In this document: one piece after another, positions 42,149 through 51,772 of the stretch | Position numbering within the stretch: the stretch's first letter is position 1 | How the letters are laid out: each line of letters starts with the position of its first letter | From: JACCZX01 sp963791315 | GTDB lineage: Bacteria > Pseudomonadota > Gammaproteobacteria > Burkholderiales > Burkholderiaceae_F | Direction of reading: 5' to 3' | Assembly (NCBI GenBank): GCA_963791315.1 | Contig: CAWBRQ010000006.1 | Location: forward strand, 248,001-312,000 | DNA length: 64,000 nt | Notes under the pieces: generated by a model | What the model was told of the DNA's origin: nothing | Databases searched by the model: none | Seen by the model: only the letters and a program-made list of their open reading frames with translations | Position numbers and translations under genes: made by a program

Positions 42149-43200
42149 AGGCGGTCGCCGTCGAATGCATCGGCATCGGCCTCGCGTGGCGTACGGGTCG
42201 CATCAGGTGCTGCAAGACATCACGCTCGCGATCGAGCCGGGCGAGTTCTTCGCGCTGCTCGGTCCGTCGGGTTCGGGCAAGTCGACGCTGCTGCGGCTGA
42301 TCGCCGGCTTCAATCACGCGAACCGCGGCCGCTTGCTGGTCGACGGCCGCGACATCAGCCGCGTGCCGCCGCATGCGCGCAACATCGGCATGGTCTTTCA
42401 GAGCTACGCGCTGTGGCCGCACATGAGCGTGTACGACAACGTCGCCTTCGGCCTGGTCGAGCGCCGCGTCGCGCGCGGCGAGATCAGGCGCCGCGTCGGC
42501 GAGGCTCTTGTCGCTGGTCGGCCTTACCGACTACGCAACACGGCGGCCGAACCAGTTGTCCGGCGGCCAGCAGCAGCGAGTGGCACTGGCCCGCACGATC
42601 GTTATCGAGCCGCAGGTGCTGCTGCTCGATGAGCCACTATCGAATCTCGACAAGAAGCTGCGCGAGCAGATGCGGCTGGAATTGAAGCGGCTGCAGCGCA
42701 CGCTCGGCATCACGACGATCTTCGTCACGCACGACCAGGAAGAGGCGATGACCACCGCCGACCGCATGGCGGTGCTCGATGCCGGTGTTCTGCAGCAGAT
42801 AGGTCGCCCGCGAGAACTCTTCGACACGCCGGCGAACCGCTTCGTGGCCGAGTTCGTCGGCAGTACCAACCTGATTGCAGGCCACTACGACGCGGCTCGC
42901 AGCGTTTTCGTCACCGAAGGGCTGGGCGATATTCCGCTGACGACGAGCGTCGAAGGCAAGGCACTGTCCATCCGCCCCCACGCCTTGACGATTGCCGCGC
43001 GGCGCGACGCGCGCGGCATCTGGTTCGACGGCGAAGTTCAGGAGAGCGAATTCCTCGGCGAGTTCACGCGTTATCAAGTGCGAGTCGGCCAGGCGCTGCT
43101 GACGGCAGACGCACCCCATCTATCGGTCACGCCGATCTATGCCCGCGGCGATCGCGTCCAGGTGGCCATCGACCCTGCGGAAGTGCGAGTGCTTGGATAA
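42145..43200 (+). CDS. ABC transporter ATP-binding protein (FbpC/PotA-type), frameshifted
   Basis: Drives the importer. Walker A is LLGPSGSGKSTLLRLIAGF, the Q-loop is NIGMVFQSYALWPHMSVYDNV, the signature is LSGGQQQRVALARTI, Walker B is VLLLDEPLSNLDKK, and the H-loop is FVTHDQEEAMT. A C-terminal TOBE regulatory domain covers the last 110 residues (LSIRPHALTI). Indels fall near 42180 and 42510. It has 351 residues. It is the last gene of the operon. A weak hairpin CCGGA/TCCGG (43209-43221) follows, without a T-run. Confidence 0.88.
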
Positions 43201-43316
43201 CTGCCCTGCCGGATCTTCCGGTACGGCGGTCCAGAGGAGCTGAACAGCAAGACGGAGTAACGCTGCAGTAACGGGTGCCAACTAATTTCCCCACACGACT
43301 TGACAGGAGACTTGTG

Positions 43317-43994
43317 ATGAACAGCCACTACCGACCGAGCGTGATCGCGACGATTATGGTGTTCCCGCTCCTGGCTATTACGACGCACGTCGCCAACGCG
43401 CAGACCCCCGCGCAGATGGAGTACGAGCGCCAGCAACGCGAGTATCGGCGGCAGCTAGAACAGCAGCAACAGGAGCAGCAACGGCAGCAGCAACTGATGA
43501 ACGAGAACGCACGCCGACAGCAGGAGGAGTCGAGGCGGCTGAACGCACCCGCAGGCCAGGGCGCAACGCCCGCCTATCAGGGCGCTTCACCGCAGATGGG
43601 TTCGCGGCGACCCGCAACTCAGGTCGACGTCGCGGCTGCCATCGCAGCCAAAGACTGGGAGGAGGCGGGTAGCACACTCAAGGGCGAGGCCGACTTCTAC
43701 ATTGCTCGTTCCACGATCAGCAGGTCCGGCGACTTCGCGAAAATGTGGGAGATGATCGACTTCAAGACCGCGCAGATGGTCGACGGCAAGCCGTTCCTGA
43801 CAGCCAAAAATTTCTACGAATACGACTGCAAGCGATCGCGGCGGCGGATGCTTGCCGCCACTGCGTATTCGGGACATATCGGCAAGGGAGCCGTCGTGGG
43901 CTCGGAGTTCTTTCCAACCCCCTCCCCCTGGGAAGCTGTCGGCGCCGGCGGCTATTCAGAGTACGTCTTAAAGCTGGCCTGCGGAAAGAAGTAG
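43317..43994 (+). CDS. Secreted protein with Gln-rich coiled region and surface-adhesin-E-like domain
   Basis: A signal peptide (MNSHYRPSVIATIMVFPLLAITTHVANA) is followed by a 45-residue Gln/Arg/Glu low-complexity coiled segment (residues 35-80) and a linker. The C-terminal domain has FYIARSTISRSGDFAKMWEMIDFKTAQ, NFYEYDCKRSRRRMLAATAYSG and IGKGAVVGSE. This matches the surface-adhesin protein E-like family, which is widespread and mostly uncharacterised in Betaproteobacteria. It has 225 residues and is intact. The ATG at 43317 has an AGGAG 11 nt upstream. The 116-bp gap before it holds no other gene. Confidence 0.75.
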   Translation: MNSHYRPSVIATIMVFPLLAITTHVANAQTPAQMEYERQQREYRRQLEQQQQEQQRQQQLMNENARRQQEESRRLNAPAGQGATPAYQGASPQMGSRRPATQVDVAAAIAAKDWEEAGSTLKGEADFYIARSTISRSGDFAKMWEMIDFKTAQMVDGKPFLTAKNFYEYDCKRSRRRMLAATAYSGHIGKGAVVGSEFFPTPSPWEAVGAGGYSEYVLKLACGKK

Positions 43995-44157
43995 CTGCCT
44001 ATTTCGCATTCGCCCGTGGATTTCGCGGGCGCTGCTGTGCCATCTCACCAACGCCACTTTGTTCAGCGGCGAATTTCCACTCGTTATGACGGCTCCGGGC
44101 CACCAGCGGTATTCTCGCAACCAAATGCGAGTACGCACAGGAGACTCAGGAGAATTA

Positions 44158-46607
44158 ATGAACCCAAAATTCACTTTATTTTCGCTGACGAAAGCGGCCG
44201 GCTGCGCGAGCGCCATCGTTTTGCTGACCACGCCCGCGCTCGCACGCGACACCGCGGCTCCCGTGGAGACGGTGCGCGCTTGCCGGGCTGCGCGAGCCGG
44301 CGGAGATCCGAGTCGATCGCTGGGGAGTACCGCACATCTATGCGCGCAGCCAGGCAGACGTGTTCTTCGTGCAGGGATTCAACGCGGCACGTGACCGGCT
44401 GTTTCAGATCGATCTGTGGCGGCGCCGTGGCCTCGGTCAGCTTGCTGAAGTATTCGGACCGGAGTTTGTGGATCAAGACCGCGCAGCGCGTCTGTTCCTC
44501 TACCGCGGCGACATGGATCGAGAGTGGCGCATCTACAGTTCGCGCAACACGCGCGAAGCGGAACCCATCACACAGCGGTTCGTTGAAGGCATCAATGCAT
44601 ACGTCGACTGGCTGCAAGCGAACCCAGCGCGAATGCCGTGGGAGTTCAACTTCCTCAAGTATCAACCTGCGAAGTGGACGGCCGACGATGTAATTCGGAT
44701 CCGCTCGCACGGTCTGACGCGCAATCTGAATTCAGAGGTGGCGCGCGCCAATACGCTGTGCAAGGCAAAGGACGTCGACGCCGACCAGATTCGCTTTGGG
44801 CTCACCAACGACTGGAAAGCGCAGATTCCCGAGGGGCTCGATCCCTGCCTGCCGGCCGACATCTTGAAGGTGTTCCAGCTTGCCACGCAGGGCGTGCGGG
44901 TCACCAAATCGGGGCTGAAGACGGCGCAACCTTCGATCACGGTGGAGCCTGTGCAGACCGCGGCGCTTGAAGAAGAGCCGGCAGAGGGCAGCAACAGCTG
45001 GGTAGTGAACCGCGCAAAGTCGGCCACCGGACGCCCCATCATGGCGAACGATCCGCACCGGGCGTATTCGGCGCCGAGCCTGCGCTATCTGGTCCATCTA
45101 TCGGCACCCGGGCTCGACGTGATCGGTGCAGGCGAGCCGGCGTTGCCCGGCATTTCGCTGGGCCACAACGGGACAATTGCCTTCGGCCTGACGATCTTCA
45201 ACATCGATCAGGAAGACCTTTATGTCTACGAGCTGAATCCGGCCGATCCGACGCAGTACAAATACGGCAATGGCTGGGAGCCGCTGCGCGTGACGAAAGA
45301 GACGATTGCGATCAAGGGGGCAGCACCGCAGACAGTGGACCTCACCTTCACTCGGCACGGCCCGGTCATTTTCATCGATGCCGCCAAGGGCCGTGCCTAC
45401 GCAGTGCGCTCCGGCTGGCTCGAGGCAGGCACGAGCCCGTACTTCGGCTCGCTCGAATACATGCGCGTCAAGGACTTCACCGCGTTCCGCAAGTCATTGG
45501 TCAACTGGGGCGCTCCGACATTGAACCAGGTGTACGCCGATACAAAAGGAAACATAGGTTGGATACCGGGCGGACTTGCACCGAAGCGCTCGAACTGGGA
45601 CGGACTGTTGCCGGTGCCCGGCGACGGTCGCTACGAATGGAGCGGGTTCTGGCGTGGCGATCAGATGCCGTCGATCTACAACCCTGACAAAGGATGGATC
45701 GCGACGGCCAATGCCTACAACATTCCCGACGACTATCCGGCCAAGGAGCGCAAGCTCGGCTTCGAGTGGACCAACCCCTCGCGCCACCAACGGGTGCACG
45801 AGGTTCTAGGCTCGCTATCCAAAATCTCGCTCGACCGATTCTGAGAGACTGCAGAACGACATCGTTTCGATCCCGGCGCGGCGATTAATAGCGCTTCTCG
45901 CCCCACTGTCCTCGGATGACGAGAAGACAAGACGCGCGCTCGCATTCCTGCGCGGCTGGGACGCGCGGCAACATTCAGATTCGCCACAGGCTGCATTGCA
46001 GGAAATCTGGCAGCTACGCCACTTGCGCAAAGGATTTCGCGAGGCCGTGCTGAAACCCGAAGCGGCAGCAGCGCTTTCGGTCAGCGACATGAACGTCATG
46101 CTGTTGGCTCTCGAAAAACCCGAGACCCGTTTCGGCGACAACGCATCCGCGAAGCGCGACCAACTGCTGCTGACGACATTGAAGGCGGCGTGGGAGGAAA
46201 TGGAGAAGCTGCAGGGACCCGAGCCTGCGATGTGGCAGTGGGGCAAGTTTCACTTCAACCTGAACGAGCACGCATTGGCGCCGGTTGTCGACGACGCGAT
46301 GCGTGCGCGCATCAACGTAGGGCCGATCGCCAAGCACGGCAGCGAGTACACGCCGAACCAGTCGCTTGCTCGCACGACCGACTTCCGGCAGATGAACGGT
46401 CCATCGGTGCGCCTGGTGGTCGACGTCGGCAACTGGGACAACTCGCGCGCGATCAACCATCCTGGCCAATCCGGCGATCCGGAGAGCCCACACTACAGAG
46501 ACCTCGCACCCCTATGGCGCAGTGGCGAGTATTTCCCGCTCGCCTACACGCGCAAAGCCGTCGAGGGTGTGACCGAGCGGGTGATCCGGCTGGTGCCTGC
46601 TCGGTGA
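44158..46607 (+). CDS. Penicillin acylase family N-terminal-nucleophile hydrolase, two frameshifts
   Basis: Periplasmic self-cleaving amidase related to penicillin G acylase and acyl-homoserine-lactone acylases. The signal peptide ends TTPALA. EIRVDRWGVPHIYARSQADVFFVQGFNAARDRLFQ is the conserved alpha-chain start. The autocleavage and nucleophile Ser is in AEGSNSWVV, and the beta chain has GHNGTIAFGLTIF and FTRHGPVIF. Frame changes lie near 44285 and 45840. It has about 816 residues, normal for the family. The ATG at 44158 has a GGAG upstream. The substrate class (beta-lactam, acyl-HSL or other amide) cannot be told from the sequence. Confidence 0.9.
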
Positions 46608-46672
46608 TGTGACCGGCGTTTGGCGGCGATGCCACCTCGAAGCTGCTTCGTCGCGACTCCGCTGGCATCGTG

Positions 46673-47075
46673 ATGCGAATTACCGCGCGCGGTTCAAAAC
46701 TCGGCTGCGTCGCACAGAGTCGTTGTGTCGACTGCCGGCAGCGAACAGGCTCTTGCGGTGCCAATGAAATCGTCTGGATCCGGGTCGGCAGTCAATGGCG
46801 GTGAGTTCCTGATGCTGGCCCTTGCTACTTGCTACTGCAACGACCTTTACCGCGAGGCGGCGAAGCTGGGCGTGCGCCTCGAACAGGTGGAAGTGCAGGC
46901 CAGCGCAGAGTTTCCTGGAATCGGGTTGGCTGCCACCAACATCACCTACCACGCCAAAGTTTCTTCACCAGCATCCGAAGCGGCGATTACCGAGTTGCTC
47001 CTCCAAACGGACGCCGTGGCGGAGGTACACAACACTGTGCGAGCAGGGGTGCAAGTGAAGTACGAGGGCGCATAG
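46673..47075 (+). CDS. OsmC-family protein, one frameshift near the start
   Basis: OsmC/Ohr-fold thiol peroxidase-like protein. The ATG at 46673 gives MRITAR and, after an indel near 46690, VQNSAASHRVVVSTAGSEQALAVPMKSSG. SAVNGGEFLMLALATCYCNDLYREA follows, with the conserved Cys in ATCYCND. A second conserved Cys, as in OsmC/Ohr, is not seen in the second half, so peroxidase activity is doubtful. It has about 134 residues. It lies 65 bp after the acylase and 12 bp before the PLD-like gene. Confidence 0.8.
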
Positions 47076-47087
47076 CAGCCCTAAGTG

Positions 47088-48601
47088 ATGCTAATCACCA
47101 TGACTAAGAGATGGCCGCTGACCGCACTGCTCGCTGTGTATTTGCCATTCGCGGCCCCTGTGCTTGCTGCCGACGACGTGCACATGGCGTTCATCGATTC
47201 GCAAATGGCCGCGAATGCCGGCAAGAGCGGGGTTTACATCCTCGACACCGGGACTGAGGCGCTCTTGGCGCGAGCCTGGCTGGCAGAACACGCCAAGGAG
47301 TCGGTCACGGTCCAGTATTTCATCTGGAGCACCGACAACATCGGCATTCTTGCGGCCGAAGCGCTATTGCGTGCGGCTGAGCGCGGAGTGCGCGTGCGGG
47401 TGATCGTTGACGATCTGCTGATCGACGCGCCGGACAAGTCGCTGCTCGCACTCGCTCGGCATCCGAACATCGATATTCGCATCTACAACCCGCAGACATC
47501 GGTCGGCGTTCCGCTGCAAAAGCGGCTGTTGAATCTGCTGACCGATTTCCGCGGTGTCAATCAGCGGATGCACGACAAGACACTGGTGGTCGACGGCAAG
47601 ATCGCGATCACCGGTGGGCGCAACATGGCAGCCGAATATTTCGACTACAACCATGAATACAACTTCCGCGATCGTGACGTGCTTCTGCTCGGCGAAGCCG
47701 TCAAGGAAATGCGGGCGAGCTTCGAGCGCTTCTGGAGCAGTGAACTAAGCGTCAAAGTTGAGGACTTATATGGTCGTTTAGGCGCGCTGCAGAAATACGT
47801 GCGCGTGAACGAGGACGAGACCCAGCAAATCTATCGCGAGGTCCACGAATACGCCAAGTCACCGGAGAACTTTGCGCCTGAGGTGCGCGCTGCGATCGTC
47901 GCAACCCCTGCATCCTTCGCCCGCGTTGCGCAGAGTATGAGGTGGGGCAAAGTCGAGTTCATCAGCGATCGCCCAGGCAAGAACGAGAACCAATTTCGGC
48001 TCGACGGCGGTGGACAGACGGCGTCGGCGCTCGGCAAGATGGTCCAGGGGGCGCGCACACGCGTGGTGATTCAATCGCCCTATCTCGTATTGTCAGACAG
48101 GGCAATGGAGCTGTTTCGCCAGATCACCGCACGGGGCGTTACCGTACGGATCAACACCAATTCACTCGCATCAACCGACAACCTGCCAGCGTTCAGCGGG
48201 TATCGGAATCAACGTAAGCGTTGCTAAAGATGGGCCTGCAGATATACGAGTACAAGCCTGAGCCTGAAGTGCAGCTCAAGCTAATGCAGCGCTCTCCAAC
48301 TGCGACAAAAAAGACACCGGTTTTTGCCCTGCACGCCAAGCACGATCGTGGTCGATTCGAAGATCGGCATATGTCGGAACATTCAACTTCGACCCCCGCT
48401 CGGAGAATCTGAATACCGAGGTGGGTGCGATCATTCACGACGAGGCTCTCGCGCGCGCGGTGGAAGCTTCCATCGAAACCGATATGGCACCGGGCAACAG
48501 TTGGAATGCCGCCGAAGGACGATCCGGACCAATACGTTTCGCTCGCCAAGCGAAGCAAGGCGCGGTTGTTTCAAATACTGCCCATCAAGCCCTTGCTGTG
48601 A
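47088..48601 (+). CDS. Phospholipase D family / cardiolipin-synthase-like protein, frameshifted
   Basis: Envelope-located phosphatidyltransferase-like protein with a signal peptide (MTKRWPLTALLAVYLPFAAPVLA). The first HKD motif is MHDKTLVVDGKIAITGGRN, and EYFDYNHEYNFRDRDVLLLG follows. The second HKD motif is broken by indels near 48200-48380; joined, the pieces read LHAK, TIVVDSKI and VGTFNFDPRSENLNTEVG. The repaired C-terminus ends QILPIKPLL with a TGA at 48599-48601. It has about 505 residues. The ATG at 47088 or 47100 is the start. Secreted CLS-C/YmdC-like enzymes are the nearest class. Confidence 0.85.
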
Positions 48602-48656
48602 CGGGGCGTCGATTCATCGACCGATCGATTCCGCATTGCGCTAGCGCTTCCGATCC

Positions 48657-49070
48657 ATGGCACTCCGATACGTGGTTCCAGCGATGCTCATCCTGGTGGG
48701 CCTGATTCATCTACTGCCACTTTCGGGCGTGCTCGGCGGTGAAAGACTCGCATCACTTTACGGAATCTCCTTCAGCGAGCCGAATCTAGCTATCCTGATG
48801 CGTCATCGTGCCGTGCTCTTCGGTCTGCTCGGTATGTTCCTGATCGTTGCGGCGTTTCGCCCGATGTTTCGAACTGTCGCATTCATAGCTGGTTTTATCA
48901 GCGTGGTGTCCTTTCTCTGGATTGCCGTCACTGCAGGCAGCTACAACGATCAGGTCGGTCGCGTCGTCACGGCCGATGTGATTGCGTTGGTTTGTCTCGT
49001 CGTGGGCTTGGCAGCTCACGTGTACGTGCAGAATCGGAATGCTGGAACGCGCCGGTCCGATGTGGCATAA
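48657..49070 (+). CDS. Small integral membrane protein with four predicted helices
   Basis: It has 137 residues with hydrophobic segments YVVPAMLILVGLIHLLPL, VLFGLLGMFLIVAAF, TVAFIAGFISVVSFLWIAV and VIALVCLVVGLAAHVYV, and a hydrophilic tail. The sequence RHRAVLFGLLG and the overall pattern match an uncharacterised membrane family often mislabelled as phosphopantetheine adenylyltransferase. No function is assigned. It is 55 bp after the PLD-like gene. Confidence 0.75.
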   Translation: MALRYVVPAMLILVGLIHLLPLSGVLGGERLASLYGISFSEPNLAILMRHRAVLFGLLGMFLIVAAFRPMFRTVAFIAGFISVVSFLWIAVTAGSYNDQVGRVVTADVIALVCLVVGLAAHVYVQNRNAGTRRSDVA

Positions 49071-49102
49071 AGGCGCGCCATCGTGAACTGAGGAGGAAGC
49101 AG

Positions 49103-49408
49103 ATGCCCAAGGGATACTGGATCGTGCGTGTCGATATCGCTGATCCGGACAGATACAAGGCTTACGTCGCTGCAAATGCCAAGCCGTTGGCAGCTTACGG
49201 TGCGCGCTTCCTTGTGCGCGCCGGTCGCTTTGAAAATCCCGAAGGCACCAGTCGCGTACGCAATGCAGTGATCGAGTTTCCTACCTACGAGGCGGCGGTT
49301 GATTGCTGGAAGTCCCCCGGATACCAAGAGGCACTCAAGCTACGCCAGCCCGTCTCGACCGCCGATCTGATCATCATCGAGGGTTACGAAGGTCCGCAAC
49401 CGGCCTGA
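49103..49408 (+). CDS. DUF1330 domain protein
   Basis: A 101-residue protein. The ATG at 49103 is fixed by an AGGAGG 8 nt upstream. MPKGYWIVRVDIADPDRYKAYVAAN and YGARFLVRAGRFENPEG are typical of the ferredoxin-like DUF1330 fold, a dimeric alpha+beta barrel of unknown role. VIEFPTYEAAVDCWKSPGYQEA completes it. It is intact. Confidence 0.88.
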   Translation: MPKGYWIVRVDIADPDRYKAYVAANAKPLAAYGARFLVRAGRFENPEGTSRVRNAVIEFPTYEAAVDCWKSPGYQEALKLRQPVSTADLIIIEGYEGPQPA

Positions 49409-49440
49409 CGCCGCGCGTCGGCGAATTCCGGAGCTGCCAG

Positions 49441-50199
49441 TCAACCTCTACCGACGAACGGCATCTTGGTTGCCATCACGGTCATCGTCAGAACGTTCAC
49501 ATCGAGCGGAAGCGTCGCCATGTGAAGAACTGCGTTGGCGACATGCTGAACATCCATAACGGGTTCGACTGCAATCGCGCCGTGCGCCTGTGGCACGCCC
49601 TTCGTCATTCTGGCTGCCAGGTCGGTTAGCGCGTTGCCAATATCGATCTGCCCGACGGCGATGTCGTACTTGCGGCCATCGAGCGACGATGATTTCGTAA
49701 GGCCGCTGATGGCGTGCTTGGTTGCCGTATAGGGTGCGGAGTTGGGTCGCGGTGCGTGCGCTGAAATCGAACCGTTATTGATGATGCGGCCACCGCGCGG
49801 ATCCTGCGCCTTCATCAAGCGAAAGGCGCCCTGCGTGCAGAGGAAGGCACCCGTTAGGTTAGCGTCGACGACCGCCTTCCATTGAACGTAGGTGAGATCT
49901 TCCAGCGGAACCGGTGGCGCGCCGGTGCCGGCGTTGTTGAACAGCACATCTAGGCGGCCGAAACGTTGCTGAATCTTTGCGAAGAGCGCATCGACCGATG
50001 GCGGATCGCCGACGTCGGTTGCGACCACGAGCGATGCGCCATTTGCGTCGGCGGCGAGCTTGGCTGTCGCTTCCAGTGCATCGAGCCGGCGCCCAGCTAG
50101 CACTGTATCGAATCCGTTTTTCAGCAAAGTCACGGCGACCGCACGGCCAATGCCGCTGCCCGCACCGGTCACCAGCGCTACCTTTCGTGATTCACCCAT
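49441..50199 (-). CDS. Short-chain dehydrogenase/reductase
   Basis: A NAD(P)-dependent oxidoreductase. The nucleotide-binding motif is TGAGSGIGRAVAVTLL, the structural motif is FNNAGTGAPP, and the catalytic Ser, Tyr and Lys are in NNGSISAHAPRPNSAPYTATKHAISG. It has 252 residues from the ATG at 50197-50199. It is 7 nt after phaB and so probably cotranscribed with it. It is not a second acetoacetyl-CoA reductase by obvious similarity; the substrate is unknown. Confidence 0.88.
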   Translation of the reverse strand: MGESRKVALVTGAGSGIGRAVAVTLLKNGFDTVLAGRRLDALEATAKLAADANGASLVVATDVGDPPSVDALFAKIQQRFGRLDVLFNNAGTGAPPVPLEDLTYVQWKAVVDANLTGAFLCTQGAFRLMKAQDPRGGRIINNGSISAHAPRPNSAPYTATKHAISGLTKSSSLDGRKYDIAVGQIDIGNALTDLAARMTKGVPQAHGAIAVEPVMDVQHVANAVLHMATLPLDVNVLTMTVMATKMPFVGRG

Positions 50200-50206
50200 T
50201 AATGCC

Positions 50207-50941
50207 CTACCCCATGTGCAGTCCACCGTTGCAAGAAAACTCTGCACCGGTGGTAAAGCCTGCGTCGTCGCCCGACAACCAAACGCAAATCGAGCCGATT
50301 TCTTCCGCCCTGCCAAGGCGCTTGACGGGAATCGTCTGGATGATCTTCTCGCGCACGTCTTCTCGCACCGCCATCACCATATCGGTGGCGATATACCCCG
50401 GAGACACGGTGTTAACCGTCACACCCTTGCTGGCGACTTCCTGCGCGAGCGCCATTGAGAAGCCGTGCATACCGGCCTTGGCGGCCGAATAGTTTGTCTG
50501 TCCGAACTGTCCTTTTTCGCCGTTGACCGACGCTATGTTGATAATCCGGCCCCAGCCTTTGTCCAGCATGCCGTCGATTACCTGCTTGGTGACGTTGAAC
50601 ATGCTGTTCAGATTGGTATCGATGACCGCGCGCCAGTCTTCGACCGACATTTTCCGGAAAACACCATCGCGCGTGATGCCGGCGTTGTTAACCAGAATAT
50701 CGACCGCTCCGTGTTCGGATTTGACTTTCTCGAACGCCTGCTTGGTCGAGTCCCAGTCCGAGACGTTGCCTACCGACGCAGCGAACGTGTAACCGTCGGC
50801 TTTTTGCTCCGCGAGCCACTTTGCATGATCGCGCGTCGGGCCGCAGCCCGCGATGACCTTGTATCCGGCGTCATGAAATTTGCGGCAGATCGCGGTGCCG
50901 ATGCCGCCCATACCACCGGTCACATATGCCAGTTTTGCCAT
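50207..50941 (-). CDS. phaB: Acetoacetyl-CoA reductase PhaB
   Basis: NADPH-dependent reductase that makes (R)-3-hydroxybutyryl-CoA for PHB. TGGMGGIGTAICRKFHDAGYKVIAGCGP is the PhaB-type nucleotide site. VNNAGITRDGVFRKM, NIASVNGEKGQFGQTNYSAAKAGMHGFS (catalytic Ser, Tyr, Lys) and VSPGYIATDMV complete the match. It has 244 residues and is intact. The ATG at 50939-50941 has a strong AAGGAG. A glycosyltransferase gene on the other strand separates it from phaA. Confidence 0.94.
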   Translation of the reverse strand: MAKLAYVTGGMGGIGTAICRKFHDAGYKVIAGCGPTRDHAKWLAEQKADGYTFAASVGNVSDWDSTKQAFEKVKSEHGAVDILVNNAGITRDGVFRKMSVEDWRAVIDTNLNSMFNVTKQVIDGMLDKGWGRIINIASVNGEKGQFGQTNYSAAKAGMHGFSMALAQEVASKGVTVNTVSPGYIATDMVMAVREDVREKIIQTIPVKRLGRAEEIGSICVWLSGDDAGFTTGAEFSCNGGLHMG

Positions 50942-51031
50942 CTTTGTCTCCTTGGTGTTTTCTGTAATTAGACACTATTAGGGCGCCATCAGCCGCGCCT
51001 TGGCGTGAACAGCGCACTCTATGATCGATTG

Positions 51032-51772
51032 ATGACACCCAATGTTGTCTCGTTCGTCATTCCTGCGCATAACGAAGAGCCACTGCTGGCTGCGACGCTG
51101 CTGGCGATACACGACGCTGCGGCGGAGTGCCGAATCGAGTACGAAGTCATCGTCGCGGACGACGCGTCGACTGATCGCACCGCCCAGATTGCGGGCAATT
51201 CGGGCGCGCGCGTCGTGTCCGTGCAGCATCGCCAGATTGGGGCGACGCGCAACTCGGGCGCGCGCGCGTCGACTGGCGAAATACTCGTATTCGTCGATGC
51301 CGACACGCTGATCAACAAAGACGTGCTGCGTGCAGCGCTCGACATCATGGCCCGCGGTGCAGTGGGAGGCGGTGCCGCGGTGAGGTTCGACGGTCGCGTC
51401 CCGTTTTACGCGAGAGCGCTGCTTCCTGCGCTCACAGCGATGATGCGATGGATGCGGCTGGCCGCCGGCTGCTTCGTGTTTTGCACACGGTCCGCATTCG
51501 AAGCCGCGGCTGGCTTCGACGAGCGGTTATTCGGCGCGGAAGAGATTGCGCTCAGCATTGCACTGAAGAAGGTCGGTCGATTCGTGATCCTGCGCGAAAC
51601 TGTCGTCACATCGGGACGGAAGTTGCGGACCTATTCCGGACTTGAAGTGCTCGGCATCATGGCGCGAGCCGCGCTGAGCCGCGGCAAAATGCTCGAGCGT
51701 CGCGATCAGATGGGACTTTGGTACGACCCGCGACGCGAAGATCCCGCTTTACAACGTCCCGATCGATCCTAG
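51032..51772 (+). CDS. Family 2 glycosyltransferase
   Basis: A GT-A fold transferase. VSFVIPAHNEEPLLAATLLAIHD opens the nucleotide-sugar site, VIVADDASTDRTAQIA and the DxD-like VFVDADTLIN bind sugar-nucleotide and metal, and GFDERLFGAEEIALSIAL is the acceptor loop. It has 246 residues and a C-terminal basic stretch. The start is uncertain: the ATG at 51032 is preferred, with a GTG at 51005 in the same frame. It lies against the direction of the pha genes, between phaB and phaA, and its stop interlocks with that of phaA (CTAG). The glycosylated product is unknown. Confidence 0.85.
   Translation: MTPNVVSFVIPAHNEEPLLAATLLAIHDAAAECRIEYEVIVADDASTDRTAQIAGNSGARVVSVQHRQIGATRNSGARASTGEILVFVDADTLINKDVLRAALDIMARGAVGGGAAVRFDGRVPFYARALLPALTAMMRWMRLAAGCFVFCTRSAFEAAAGFDERLFGAEEIALSIALKKVGRFVILRETVVTSGRKLRTYSGLEVLGIMARAALSRGKMLERRDQMGLWYDPRREDPALQRPDRS

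Noticed and set aside
43208..43221. Terminator after the ABC ATPase
   Set aside because: The 5-bp stem is weak and lacks a T-run, so I did not list it as a terminator.
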